A stretch of DNA of 64,000 nucleotides, taken from contig NC_002678.2 of the NCBI RefSeq assembly GCF_000009625.1, positions 6,972,072-7,036,071 on the forward strand, read 5' to 3'. The notes under the pieces are model-generated. The model made no database searches, was not told where the DNA came from, and saw nothing but the letters and a program-made list of their open reading frames with translations. Made by a program: the position numbers and the translations under genes. Shown one piece after another: positions 16,305-25,286 of this stretch (its first letter is position 1; every line of letters begins with the position of its first letter). The DNA is from Mesorhizobium japonicum MAFF 303099. GTDB lineage: Bacteria; Pseudomonadota; Alphaproteobacteria; Rhizobiales; Rhizobiaceae.

Positions 16305-16327
16305 ACCGCCATGGGGCCTCCAACCGC

Positions 16328-16861
16328 ATGGGGCTCATCTGGAGATTTTTTCTTTTGGCTCAGGATTTTGACCTGTTCGGCAACCCGTTCGACTTTGCCC
16401 CGCGAAGGGCAGGGCGGCCGGAGCATGAGCCGACAGAAGAAAACATCATAAATATCATGGTGTTGCTGGCATCTGGCATGACCAATCGGGAAGTTGCGAA
16501 GACGCTCGGGATTTCCGTGCCGACTTTGCGCAAACATTATTTGCACCTGACGCGGAACAGGGACGTTCTGCTGTCCAGGCTCCGGACGAAGCTGCGCACC
16601 GCTCAAATCCAGCAGGGCCTTGCAGGCAATGCCGCTGCACTCTCGGCTTCTCTCCGAATGCTCGATTCCGTCAGCGCCGAACGCGTGTCGCGCGACCTTC
16701 AAGGCAAGGCGGCAAATCAGCCTGCCGCTCGCGGCTACGTCTCGAAGAAGGATCAGCGGCTGGAAAGCGCCCAAGCCATCGGCGGAAAGTATGCCGTGCC
16801 CGCCGCACCTCGGCTTGTGGCCAGCAATGGGCAGGCCGTAGCGGTCGACGACGGCGAGTAA
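16328..16861 (+). CDS. terminase small subunit-like HTH protein
   Basis: 177 residues. ENIINIMVLLASGMTNREVA, then LGISVPTLRKHYLHL is a helix-turn-helix suited to recognising phage DNA ends. The conserved-looking QDFDLFGNPF start suggests that translation may begin at TTG 16355, which has GGAG ten bases upstream; ATG 16328 gives the longer form. Position directly before the large terminase subunit supports the small-subunit role. The C-terminal third is likely the oligomerisation region. Confidence 0.65.
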   Translation: MGLIWRFFLLAQDFDLFGNPFDFAPRRAGRPEHEPTEENIINIMVLLASGMTNREVAKTLGISVPTLRKHYLHLTRNRDVLLSRLRTKLRTAQIQQGLAGNAAALSASLRMLDSVSAERVSRDLQGKAANQPAARGYVSKKDQRLESAQAIGGKYAVPAAPRLVASNGQAVAVDDGE

Positions 16862-16865
16862 TCTC

Positions 16866-18662
16866 ATGCCGCGGTTCAGTACAGCGTGTCTCGACTGGGA
16901 AAGCCGCATCGTCAACCGCGAAAGCCTGATCCCATTTGCCCCGCTGTTTCCGACCGAGGCCGAAGCGGCGCTCGATGTCTTCAAGTCGCTGCAGATTACG
17001 GACCTGCCGCAAGTCTACGACCGCAAGCTGGGCCGCCACCGGCACCCGACATTCGGCGAATCCTGCGAACAGTATGTGTTCGATTTCGTCTCCGCGATCT
17101 TCGGCGCCTATGACGAGGAATCTGCCAAGCGCGTGATCGAAGAGTTCTTTCTGCTGATCAGCAAGAAGAACATCAAGTCGACGCTCGCGGCTGGGATCAT
17201 GCTGACGGCCCTGATCAGGAACTGGCGCCATAATCAGGAGCTGTTGATCCTCGCGCCTACTCAAGAGGTCGCCGGCAATTCCTTCAACCCCGCCGCGTCG
17301 ATGGTCGCGGCGGACCCCGATCTGACGATCCTGCTGCACGTCAACAAGAACACCAAGGAAATCACCCACACGCTGACCAAGGCGGTGCTGAAAATCGTCA
17401 GCGCCGATTCCAACACTGCCGCGGGAAAGAAGGCGGCGTTCGTCCTGATCGAAGAATTGTGGCTGTTCGGGAAGAAGGCCAATGCGGCGGCCATGCTGCA
17501 GGAGGCCACCGGCGGCCTGATCTCGCGGCCGGAAGGTTTCGTGATCTACATCACGACGCAGTCGGATGAGCCGCCGGCGGGCGTGTTCAAGGAAAAGCTC
17601 GACTATTTCCGCGATGTTCGCGACGGCAAGATTGACGATCCGACCAGCCTCGGCGTTCTCTACGAATTCCCCGATCCCATGATCGACAACGAGGCTTATC
17701 TCGACCCGGCAAACTGGTACGTCACCAATCCGAACATGGGCCGTTCGGTCCGCAAGGATTGGCTTGAGCGCAAGCTGCTAAAGATCCAGAGCGGCGAGGA
17801 TGAGGAAGGCGACACCTGGCAGAGCTTCCTCGCCAAGCATCTCAATGTCGAGATCGGCATGCGCCAGCGCGGCAATCGCTGGCCTGGGGCGAATTACTGG
17901 GAGCGTGCAGCAGATCCGGAGCTCGCCGTCCTGGACCACTTTGCAGCACTGGATCGGTTTTTGGAGCGTTCCGAGGTTGTTGTGGTCGGTGTCGACGGCG
18001 GCGGCCTCGACGATCTCTTCGGCCTGACGCTGGTCGGCCGCGAACCTGACGAGATCGAAATCCCTGTGATGGTCAACGGCAGGGAGTCGCTGGTGAAGAT
18101 GAAGCGCTGGCTGACCTGGTCGCATGCCTGGTGTCATCGTGACGTTCTGAAGCGGCGCAAGAAGATCGCGCCCGTCCTCACCGACTTCGACAAGGCCGGA
18201 CATCTGACGATCGTCGATGCCGCCCTCGAGGATTTGGCGTCGATCGTCGACATCATCGGTACCGTCAAAGCTTCGGGCCTGCTGTCATCCGTGGCAGTCG
18301 ATCCGGCCGGCCTCGGCGAGTTCGTCGATGCCTTGGCCTCGCCCGAGATCGACATCACTCAGGAAAACGGCCTGCTGGTCGGCGTGCCGCAGGGTTTTGC
18401 CCTGATGAACGCCATCAAGACGGCTGAACGGCGCCTGTCGAATGGCATGCTGCGTCACGCCGGCGGCCCGTTGATGCCGTGGTGTGTCGCCAACCTCAAG
18501 ATCGAGCCGACCGCCACCGCCATCCGTGCCACCAAACAGACCGCCGGCGACGCCAAGATCGACCCGGCAATGGCGCTCTTCGATGCGGTGACGATGATGG
18601 TGAAGAATCCGGAAGCGCCAATAGCATCGGTCTATGCCGAGCGCGGAATCAGGGTCGTTTGA
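16866..18662 (+). CDS. phage terminase large subunit
   Basis: 598 residues of the HK97-type terminase large subunit, the ATPase and nuclease that packages DNA into the prohead. The ATPase half shows a Walker A-like LLISKKNIKSTLAAG and Walker B AAFVLIEELWLFG. The nuclease half has an acidic site beginning VVVGVDGGGLDDLFGL and a later Asp-rich C-terminal region (KIDPAMALFDAV). Length fits the family (about 550-600). The portal gene begins three bases after its stop. Confidence 0.93.
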   Translation: MPRFSTACLDWESRIVNRESLIPFAPLFPTEAEAALDVFKSLQITDLPQVYDRKLGRHRHPTFGESCEQYVFDFVSAIFGAYDEESAKRVIEEFFLLISKKNIKSTLAAGIMLTALIRNWRHNQELLILAPTQEVAGNSFNPAASMVAADPDLTILLHVNKNTKEITHTLTKAVLKIVSADSNTAAGKKAAFVLIEELWLFGKKANAAAMLQEATGGLISRPEGFVIYITTQSDEPPAGVFKEKLDYFRDVRDGKIDDPTSLGVLYEFPDPMIDNEAYLDPANWYVTNPNMGRSVRKDWLERKLLKIQSGEDEEGDTWQSFLAKHLNVEIGMRQRGNRWPGANYWERAADPELAVLDHFAALDRFLERSEVVVVGVDGGGLDDLFGLTLVGREPDEIEIPVMVNGRESLVKMKRWLTWSHAWCHRDVLKRRKKIAPVLTDFDKAGHLTIVDAALEDLASIVDIIGTVKASGLLSSVAVDPAGLGEFVDALASPEIDITQENGLLVGVPQGFALMNAIKTAERRLSNGMLRHAGGPLMPWCVANLKIEPTATAIRATKQTAGDAKIDPAMALFDAVTMMVKNPEAPIASVYAERGIRVV

Positions 18663-18664
18663 CG

Positions 18665-19969
18665 ATGGGATTGATTGATCGGCTGCTTGGACGGAACGCC
18701 GCGCCGGTCGCGTTGCCGGTGCATGTCGAGCCGACGATGGGCGAGCCGCGTGCATCAGCAATTCAGTCGGCCGGCGCCGGTCAATTGATCATAACGCCGG
18801 AGGATCTGGAGCGCGCGATTCGCGCCGGCGATATGTCGACCTCGGGGCAGTCTGTCACGCCCGATCGCGCGCTGCGCGTGGCGTCCGTTTTTGCCTGTGT
18901 CCGTATCCTGTCTGGACCGCCCGCGACAATGCCGCTCGACCTGAAGCGCCGCATCAGTGCCAAGGTCAGGGAAGATGCCGACGATCACCAGCTCTCGCGT
19001 GTCTTGAAGCGCCGCCCGAACCGCTGGCAGACGCCCAGCCAGTTCAAGCGGATGATGCAGGCACATAAACTGCTTCGCGGTCATGGCGTGGCGCAGATTG
19101 TTCGCTCGCTCGGCCAGGTGGTCGCTCTGATCCCCCTTCATCCGGATCGTGTCGAGGTGCGTCAACGCAACGACATGGCCCTGGAGTTCGTCTACCGCAA
19201 GCCGGGCGGCGGAGAAGTTGTCTTCCAGCACCGTGACATTTTCTACCTGATCGGCCTGACGCTCGACGGAATCCACGGCGTCACGCCGTTGACCTATGCG
19301 CGTGAAACGATCGGCACCGCGCTGTCGCAGGAGCAGTATTCCGGTTCAGCTGCCCGCAATGGCAATCGGGCCAGCGGCGCGTTCAAGATGCCGCCCGGCA
19401 AATCGCTGTCGGATCCTGCCTATCAGCGGCTGAAAGCCTCACTTGAAGCCTATCGCAGCGGCGGCGACAGCGAAGGCACGACAATGCTCCTCGAAGAGGG
19501 GCTTGAATACCAGCAGATCGCCCTCAGCGCTGTCGACGCCCAGTGGATTGAAAGCCGGAAATTCTCGCGCAGCGAAATCGCCATGTTTTACGGTGTGCCA
19601 CCGCACATGATCGGCGACATCGAAAAGCAGACGAGCTTCGGCACCGGGCTTGAGCAGCAGACGCAGGGTTTTGTCACTTTCTCCCTCGAGGATGAGCTGA
19701 CGCCTTGGGAAGAAACCATCAATCGCATCCTCGACGACGACAACGAGCCGACGCTCTACGCGCGCTTCAACCGATCTGCGCTCGTTCGCGGCGATCTGAA
19801 GGCGCGCAAGGAATACTACCAGGCCGCGTTGCAGTGGGGCTGGCTCAATCCTGACGAGGTTCGCGGCCTCGAAGACATCAATCCGCGTTCCGATGGCAAT
19901 GGCGAGCGCTTTTACGACCCGCCGAATACCGCCGGAAATTCCTCCAATCAACCGGAGCCGAACCCATGA
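18665..19969 (+). CDS. phage portal protein (HK97 family)
   Basis: 434 residues of the HK97-type portal, the dodecameric ring at the head vertex through which DNA passes. Recognisable blocks are MGLIDRLLGRN, the ALRVASVFACVRILSGPPAT segment and the strongly conserved FSRSEIAMFYGVPPHMIGDI, followed by TSFGTGLEQQTQGFVTFSLE. It overlaps the protease start by four bases (ATGA). Confidence 0.95.
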   Translation: MGLIDRLLGRNAAPVALPVHVEPTMGEPRASAIQSAGAGQLIITPEDLERAIRAGDMSTSGQSVTPDRALRVASVFACVRILSGPPATMPLDLKRRISAKVREDADDHQLSRVLKRRPNRWQTPSQFKRMMQAHKLLRGHGVAQIVRSLGQVVALIPLHPDRVEVRQRNDMALEFVYRKPGGGEVVFQHRDIFYLIGLTLDGIHGVTPLTYARETIGTALSQEQYSGSAARNGNRASGAFKMPPGKSLSDPAYQRLKASLEAYRSGGDSEGTTMLLEEGLEYQQIALSAVDAQWIESRKFSRSEIAMFYGVPPHMIGDIEKQTSFGTGLEQQTQGFVTFSLEDELTPWEETINRILDDDNEPTLYARFNRSALVRGDLKARKEYYQAALQWGWLNPDEVRGLEDINPRSDGNGERFYDPPNTAGNSSNQPEPNP

Positions 19970-20811
19970 GCTTGCGCCAACTGCCCGAGGCGAAGAGCAT
20001 CAAGCGCCCGCAGAACTTCCAGTGGGATGCGCCCTCCGACGTGCTGGCCAAATGGAGCGAGCAGCCGCTCGCGGCCGACAACCAGGATGCGAACACGATC
20101 ACCGTCTTCGACGTGATCGGCGAGGATTTCTGGAGCGGCGGAGGTTTTACCGCCAAGCGCATGGCCAATGCCCTGCGCTCGATCGGCACGAACGACATCG
20201 TGGTCAAGATCAATTCGCCTGGCGGTGACATGTTCGAAGGCATCGCCATCTACAACCTTTTGCGCGAACACAAGGCCAAGGTGTCTGTGCAGGTCATGGG
20301 CTGGGCCGCTTCCGCCGCGTCGATCATTGCCATGGCCGGCGATGAGATCAGCATGGGTCTTGGGACTTTCATGATGGTCCACAACGCCTGGGGCATGGTT
20401 GTCGGAAACCGGCACGATATGCGCGATGCGGCGACGCTCTTTGACGGTTTCGATTCCGCCATCGCCGATATCTATCAGGCCCGCACCGGTCTCGCCCGTG
20501 CAGACATCGAAAAACTCATGGATGCCGAGACTTTCATGGGTCCGACCGACGCCGTCGCCAAGGGCTTCGCCGACAAGGTTGACAACGACCTGGTCGCCGA
20601 GCCCGCGTCGACCAAGAACGCGGCGGACAACCAGATACTGGCGCGCCGCCGCACCGAAGCAGCCCTTGCCAAAGCGGGAATACCCCGCGGCGAGCGTACC
20701 TCAATGATCAATTCCCTGTCGGGCCAGCGCGATGCAACCCGACCAGCCCCGCGAGATGCAGGCTTCGACCCACTGGCCGTCCAACGGCTGATCCAAACCA
20801 TCAAATCCTGA
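19966..20811 (+). CDS. ClpP-type prohead maturation protease
   Basis: 281 residues of the S14 (ClpP) family that cleaves scaffold or capsid during head maturation. INSPGGDMFEGIAIYNLL, the nucleophile Ser in WAASAASIIAMAGDE and the His in MMVHNAWGM are visible; the Asp should lie near LFDGFDSAIADIY. The C-terminal 80 residues are a charged linker, perhaps a scaffold-like region. It lies between portal and capsid genes, as usual. Confidence 0.92.
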   Translation: MSLRQLPEAKSIKRPQNFQWDAPSDVLAKWSEQPLAADNQDANTITVFDVIGEDFWSGGGFTAKRMANALRSIGTNDIVVKINSPGGDMFEGIAIYNLLREHKAKVSVQVMGWAASAASIIAMAGDEISMGLGTFMMVHNAWGMVVGNRHDMRDAATLFDGFDSAIADIYQARTGLARADIEKLMDAETFMGPTDAVAKGFADKVDNDLVAEPASTKNAADNQILARRRTEAALAKAGIPRGERTSMINSLSGQRDATRPAPRDAGFDPLAVQRLIQTIKS

Positions 20812-20825
20812 GAAGGAATCCTGTC

Positions 20826-22229
20826 ATGAACGTGAATCGCACCCTCTTTTGGGGCGCGGCGCTTGCCGTTGCCTGCCTCTGCGCCGTCGTCGCGCTGAGC
20901 CCCGACATGCTCTCGCATTTTTCCGGCCATGCGCTCGACCACGGCTATGGTCTGGCGATGACCTGCGCGCCGGCGCTGAACAAACGCGCTCGCGGCCTTG
21001 TCGGCGTCCGTCTCGATGCCAGCGATGCCACCAAGATCCTGGCCGAACTGCAGAAAACCTTCGAATCCTTCAAGGCGGAGAATGAAGCCGAGTTGAAGGC
21101 GCTGAAAAAGGACGTCGTGCAGACGGAAAAGGTCGACAAGATCAATGCCGAGATCACCAAGCTGACGACTGCCCTGGCCGAAATCGACCAGACGATCGCG
21201 GCGCTGAAACTCGGCGGCGGCTCGGCTGCGCCGGATCCGACCAACGGTGAGCATGCCAAGGCCTTCAACCGCTATTTCCGCAAGGGCGATGCCGGCAATC
21301 TTGGCGAACTGCAGGTCAAGGCGGCGCTCACCACCCAGTCGGATCCGGACGGCGGCTATCTCGTGCCGACCGAGACCGAAAAGACCATCGATCGCATCAT
21401 GGGCGTCACGTCCACGATGCGCCAGCTCGCAACCATCCTTCCCATCGGCACCAGCGAATACAAGAAGCTGGTGAACATGGGTGGTGCCGGTTCCGGCTGG
21501 GTCGGCGAGGAAGAGGCCCGTCCGCAGACGGGCACGCCGACCTTGCGCGAGCTGATCTTCACGGTGATGGAACTCTACGCCAATCCCGCCACGACCCGCA
21601 CCATGCTCGATGACGGGATCATCGACATCGGCGCGTGGCTTGCCGACGAGGTCAACATCACCTTCGCCGAGCAAGAGGGGGCGGCCTTCGTCACGGGTAA
21701 CGGCCTCAAGCGTCCGCGCGGCATCCTTGCCTATCCTACTGTCGCCAACGCCAACTATTCGTGGGGCAATGTCGGCTATGTGGTGACCGGTGCCGCCAGC
21801 GATTTCCTGGCGCCGACCAGCACTGTTAGCCCGGCCGATGCCTTGCTCGACCTGCTCTATGGCCTGAAGCAGGGGTATCGGAACAATGCAAGTTACTTGT
21901 CGACCGATGCCACCATGGCCAAGATCCGCAAGTTCAAGGACGGCCAGGGCAACTACGTCTGGGCGCCGCCGTCGGCCAACGAAAAGGTGCCGACGATCTT
22001 CGGCAAGCCTGCCTACACCGACGACAATATGAACGAGATCGGCACCAACACCTTCCCGGTAGCGGTCGGCGATTTCAAGCGTGCCTATCTGATCGTCGAT
22101 CGCCAGGGCGTCCGCGTCCTGCGCGATGAGCTGACCAACAAACCTTACGTGCACTTCTACACCACCAAGCGCGTTGGCGGCGGCATCTCGAACTTCGAGG
22201 CGATCAAGCTGCTGAAGTGCAGCACCTGA
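20826..22229 (+). CDS. HK97-type major capsid protein with N-terminal extension
   Basis: 467 residues. Residues about 65-130 form a coiled-coil delta/scaffold domain (ILAELQKTFESFKAENEAEL). The capsid fold begins near LTTQSDPDGGYLVPTETEK, a usual cleavage and start region, and includes FVTGNGLKRPRGILAYPT and the terminal YTTKRVGGGISNFEAIKLL. An oddity is a hydrophobic segment at residues 5-25 (TLFWGAALAVACLCAVVAL), like a signal or membrane helix. The start is supported by AAGGAA; ATG 20958 would omit this segment. The delta domain is presumably removed by the upstream protease. Confidence 0.92.
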   Translation: MNVNRTLFWGAALAVACLCAVVALSPDMLSHFSGHALDHGYGLAMTCAPALNKRARGLVGVRLDASDATKILAELQKTFESFKAENEAELKALKKDVVQTEKVDKINAEITKLTTALAEIDQTIAALKLGGGSAAPDPTNGEHAKAFNRYFRKGDAGNLGELQVKAALTTQSDPDGGYLVPTETEKTIDRIMGVTSTMRQLATILPIGTSEYKKLVNMGGAGSGWVGEEEARPQTGTPTLRELIFTVMELYANPATTRTMLDDGIIDIGAWLADEVNITFAEQEGAAFVTGNGLKRPRGILAYPTVANANYSWGNVGYVVTGAASDFLAPTSTVSPADALLDLLYGLKQGYRNNASYLSTDATMAKIRKFKDGQGNYVWAPPSANEKVPTIFGKPAYTDDNMNEIGTNTFPVAVGDFKRAYLIVDRQGVRVLRDELTNKPYVHFYTTKRVGGGISNFEAIKLLKCST

Positions 22230-22254
22230 TCTGGCTGAGAGCCTGACGGTATCC

Positions 22255-22276
22255 GTGCGCCGCCCTGGCGGCGCAC
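22255..22276. terminator. strong hairpin after the capsid gene
   Basis: GTGCGCCGCC and GGCGGCGCAC, ten-base arms with a 2-nt gap, lie 25 bp after the capsid stop. No T-run follows, so it may attenuate or protect the capsid mRNA more than end it. Confidence 0.4.
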
Positions 22277-22314
22277 GTCACCCTTCCCATCATTCCAGAA
22301 GAGGATTCAGTCCG

Positions 22315-22752
22315 ATGAAGGACCTTCACTCCAAACTCTCGATTATCAACGCATTCGGTCCTGCCGTCCTGGCTGCCGACAATACCCCTGCGGCCATCGA
22401 TCTCCAGGGGTTCAATGCCGCTGAAATCGAACTCGCCATCGGTGTTGGCGGCATCACCTTCGACGCCACCAACAAGATCGAGGTCAAGGTCACGCATTCC
22501 GATGACAATGCCAGCTATGTGCCGGTGACGGATGCGGACATGCTCGGCATTTCCGGCATTTCTGGCGGCATCATCAAGTCGCTTGTCGCTGCCCACGCTG
22601 CCGTTGAAACCTGCCGCTATGGCTACAAGGGCGGCAAGCGCTACCTGAAGATCCTGGCCGACTTCAGCGGCACTCACGGCACTGGTACGCCGCTCTATGC
22701 TTCGGTCATCAAGAGCCGCGGCTACAACAATCCCCAGCCGAACGCCGCCTGA
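22315..22752 (+). CDS. phage head protein next to capsid, possible decoration protein
   Basis: 145 residues of beta-rich sequence (INAFGPAVLAADNTPAAIDL, VKVTHSDDNASYVPV, KRYLKILADFSGTHGTG). Genes of this size directly after the capsid gene often encode head decoration or stabilising proteins. No diagnostic motif is visible, so the role is inferred from position. The ATG at 22315 follows AGAGGA. Confidence 0.65.
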   Translation: MKDLHSKLSIINAFGPAVLAADNTPAAIDLQGFNAAEIELAIGVGGITFDATNKIEVKVTHSDDNASYVPVTDADMLGISGISGGIIKSLVAAHAAVETCRYGYKGGKRYLKILADFSGTHGTGTPLYASVIKSRGYNNPQPNAA

Positions 22753-22773
22753 TCACTGAAACCCGAACGCCCT

Positions 22774-22796
22774 GAGGCCGCCAGAATGGCGGTCTC
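22774..22796. terminator. hairpin between head genes
   Basis: GAGGCCGCC-AGAAT-GGCGGTCTC forms a near-perfect 9-bp stem 20 bp after the preceding stop and before the next ribosome site. No T-tract follows; an mRNA attenuator or stabiliser is likely. Confidence 0.35.
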
Positions 22797-22814
22797 ATCG
22801 CCATGGAGACAATC

Positions 22815-23099
22815 ATGAAAGCCATTGTGACAAAATCATTCATCGGCCGGCGTGACGATCGCGCCGAATCCGAGACCTTTGCTGTCGGTTCCGAGATCGA
22901 TGGTGAACTCGCGGAATCCGCCGTCAACCAGAAGAATGCGGAATTCGCGGGCAAGAAGCAGGGTGGAAAGGGCAGAAAGTCCGATCTGTCGAAGCTCTCG
23001 CGCCCCGACCTTGAAAAGCTCGCGGCAGAACAGGAAATCGACGTTCCGGAGGCCGCAACGGACGCTGATATCGTCGCCCTGCTCGAAGCCGGCAAATAG
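22815..23099 (+). CDS. small phage structural-module protein, unknown
   Basis: 94 residues, highly charged. The C-terminus (DLSKLSRPDLEKLAAEQEID, then ATDADIVALLEAGK) looks like a small SAP- or Rho-N-like helix-extension-helix fold. The ATG at 22815 has GGAGA upstream; ATG 22803 is an alternative. It lies between the head protein and the connector gene. Confidence 0.6.
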   Translation: MKAIVTKSFIGRRDDRAESETFAVGSEIDGELAESAVNQKNAEFAGKKQGGKGRKSDLSKLSRPDLEKLAAEQEIDVPEAATDADIVALLEAGK

Positions 23100-23110
23100 G
23101 TACCTGCTTC

Positions 23111-23764
23111 ATGCGCTCCTTCCTGACTGTCACCACTGCAGCGACGTCGCTGGCCCTGCTTACGCCTGAGGAAATGCGGGTGGCGGCAGGTTTGGCGTCG
23201 ACAGATGGCAGTCAGGATGCCGTCCTGTCGCCATTGGGTCTGCGCATCGCAGCCTCGATCATGGCGGAATGCAAAATCGCTTTCGCATCCGGCGGCGAGC
23301 CGACCTTGCTCAAGGAAACGCTGTCGGAAACGTTCTATGGCGTTCGCGCCGACAGTCTGGTCTTGGGGCGCCGGCACAATGTAACGATTGCCAGTGTGAA
23401 CAATCGCTCGACCACGCTTGATCCGGCAGATTATGTCGTCGATCCAGAGGCGGGCATACTGACCAGGCTGTCGAACGACTGCCCTGTCCGCTGGTGCTCG
23501 ACGAAGCTTGTTGTCGTCTACAATGCAGGCTTCACGGATGTTCCGGGCGACCTCAAGCAGGCTGCGCTCGATTTCTTCCGTTACGCATGGCTCGAAGGCA
23601 AGCGCGATCCTGCCCTTAAGTCCGAGGTGATCGACACCCCGGATGTCGAGCGCACCGAACGGGCCTGGTGGGTCGGATCGGTACCGGGACAGTCATTCGA
23701 AGGCGCTGTGCCCGACATTGTCGCCGGGCAGTTGAAGCGCTTCCGCAATTTCACCATCAGGTAA
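23111..23764 (+). CDS. head-tail connector protein (gp6-like)
   Basis: 217 residues. The order after capsid, and the pattern LTPEEMRVAAGLA near the N-terminus with the mid-protein VVVYNAGFTDVPGDLKQAAL, match DNA-packaging/connector proteins of the HK97 gp6 and phiE125 gp8 type. It should attach under the portal as an adaptor ring. The C-terminus ends in a proline-rich and basic stretch (QLKRFRNFTIR). Confidence 0.75.
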   Translation: MRSFLTVTTAATSLALLTPEEMRVAAGLASTDGSQDAVLSPLGLRIAASIMAECKIAFASGGEPTLLKETLSETFYGVRADSLVLGRRHNVTIASVNNRSTTLDPADYVVDPEAGILTRLSNDCPVRWCSTKLVVVYNAGFTDVPGDLKQAALDFFRYAWLEGKRDPALKSEVIDTPDVERTERAWWVGSVPGQSFEGAVPDIVAGQLKRFRNFTIR

Positions 23765-23768
23765 GACT

Positions 23769-24161
23769 GTGGTCGACCAATCCGACACCCCGGCTGGCAT
23801 GATCGCGAGGCTTGACGACAAACTTCTTCGCCGCGGCGAGGACTGCACCCTCCGCCGCAAGGAAGGCTCGCCCTTGACCGACAAGGACGTCACCGTGCGT
23901 GCATCGGTGCGTGGCCTTCGCGCCGCCGAGATAGTCGGCACGGCGACGCAAGCCTATTCCATGGCGGTGATATCGCTGACCCAGATCCTGGCCGCAGGCT
24001 GGCCGGCCGGTCACACCGTCACGCCTGGTGCCGTCGATCCGCGCATTCCACGCGAAAACGACTTCCTAGTCGTCAAGGGCAAGGTCCGACAGATCAAGTT
24101 CGCCGACCCGATCGCCGTCAGTGGCGTCGTGGTGCGCGTCAATCTGACGGTGGCCGGCTGA
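23769..24161 (+). CDS. head-tail joining or stopper-type protein
   Basis: 130 residues from a GTG start. IARLDDKLLRRGEDCTLRRK near the N-terminus and FLVVKGKVRQIKFADPIAVS near the C-terminus resemble small beta-barrel head closure proteins. Position between the connector and the gp10-like gene supports head completion. It overlaps the next ATG by one base. Confidence 0.6.
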   Translation: MVDQSDTPAGMIARLDDKLLRRGEDCTLRRKEGSPLTDKDVTVRASVRGLRAAEIVGTATQAYSMAVISLTQILAAGWPAGHTVTPGAVDPRIPRENDFLVVKGKVRQIKFADPIAVSGVVVRVNLTVAG

Positions 24162-24802
24162 TGGCGACCGGCTTCGAATTCTTCGAACGCGATCTGCGTG
24201 TCGCCACGGCGGGCCTCGAACCGGATGAGATAAACCGCCAGGTTGCGGCGTTCGCCAAGGCAGAGCTCGCCCGCGTCATCGCCGAAGGCTTCGCCACGCC
24301 GAACTACACCCGCATCGTCAACGGCGTCGCCGATGCCGCCGAGGAAAGCTACCGGGCGCCGGGCGCGATCGTCTACGAATTCACCAACTGGGACCTCGTG
24401 ATCAAGGCGGCTTTGGAAGAGCTGCAGAAGCGCTCGCCGCGCAAGTCCGGCCGGTTCGCCTCGTCGTTCATCGTCATTGTGGGCGGGCGCACCGTCGTCA
24501 CCGATTTCACCAGGATCCGGCCTGATGCCGAGATCATCATCACCAATTTCCAGCCCTATGTCCGCAAGGCTGAAGTCGGCATGCTGGGCGTGGCGGAACG
24601 CGTCCTGTTCGCCGGCACTGCGCGGGCAATGGCCAATCGTTTTCGCGGCGCCTTCACCTTCACGTCGAAGTTTCTCGACGTGCCGGCCGGCATCCATTCC
24701 GGAATGCCATACCGGCTGAAGGGGCGTGGCAGCCATGACCGCATCAGTCGCAAATCGGGCGTGTTGAGCTATCCCTCCATCATCATGAACCCGGTGAACT
24801 GA
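24161..24802 (+). CDS. HK97 gp10-like tail completion protein
   Basis: 213 residues. The helical N-terminus (INRQVAAFAKAELARVIAEG), the VIKAALEELQKRSPRKSGRF block and a beta-rich C-terminus fit gp10-like neck or tail completion proteins. It overlaps the tail terminator gene by one base. Confidence in the general role is good, in the exact family moderate. Confidence 0.65.
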   Translation: MATGFEFFERDLRVATAGLEPDEINRQVAAFAKAELARVIAEGFATPNYTRIVNGVADAAEESYRAPGAIVYEFTNWDLVIKAALEELQKRSPRKSGRFASSFIVIVGGRTVVTDFTRIRPDAEIIITNFQPYVRKAEVGMLGVAERVLFAGTARAMANRFRGAFTFTSKFLDVPAGIHSGMPYRLKGRGSHDRISRKSGVLSYPSIIMNPVN

Positions 24803-25242
24803 TGTCCAGCCCCGAAGCCTTCGACGCGTTCAAGGGTGTGCTCGACGACTACGCCGCCGGCGATGGCGCCTTGCCGGTCCGCTATGAAAATGAATTCGTG
24901 CAGGACCTGCTCGACGCCAACACGCCGGCATGGCTCTACGTCGAGGTCTACGGCGATACCTACAATCAGGACACGATGGGCGCGCCCGGCGCCAATGCGT
25001 GGGAAGAGCGCGGCGTCACCTATCTGCATGTCATGACGCCGAGCGGCAGCGGAAGCAGGGCAGGGCGCGTCCATGCCAACCGGTTGCTCTACCTCTTCCG
25101 CGAAAAGCCGATCGGCAACCTGTTCATGCCGGAAATGTCGATCGGCGAAGGCTCTCCCGGCCAGGACTTCCCGAACTACTATTCCACCGCGGGAACCATC
25201 TTCTGGACCCGTCGTGACATCACGTCGACCCCGACGACCTAA
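24802..25242 (+). CDS. tail terminator protein
   Basis: 146 residues. The fold signature of tail terminators (N-terminal helix, LPVRYENEF, WLYVEVYGDTYNQDT and a central strand block RVHANRLLYLFREKPI) is visible. It should cap the tail tube at the head-proximal end. The gene precedes the tail tube gene, the usual order in siphophages. Confidence 0.7.
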   Translation: MSSPEAFDAFKGVLDDYAAGDGALPVRYENEFVQDLLDANTPAWLYVEVYGDTYNQDTMGAPGANAWEERGVTYLHVMTPSGSGSRAGRVHANRLLYLFREKPIGNLFMPEMSIGEGSPGQDFPNYYSTAGTIFWTRRDITSTPTT

Positions 25243-25286
25243 CCCCGGCCTCGACCGGTCTTTCTGAAAACCAAAGGAGAAGCACC

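Noticed and set aside
20475..22154. Long minus-strand frame over capsid and protease genes
   Set aside because: An Arg/Gly-rich antisense shadow of conserved structural genes, common at this GC content.
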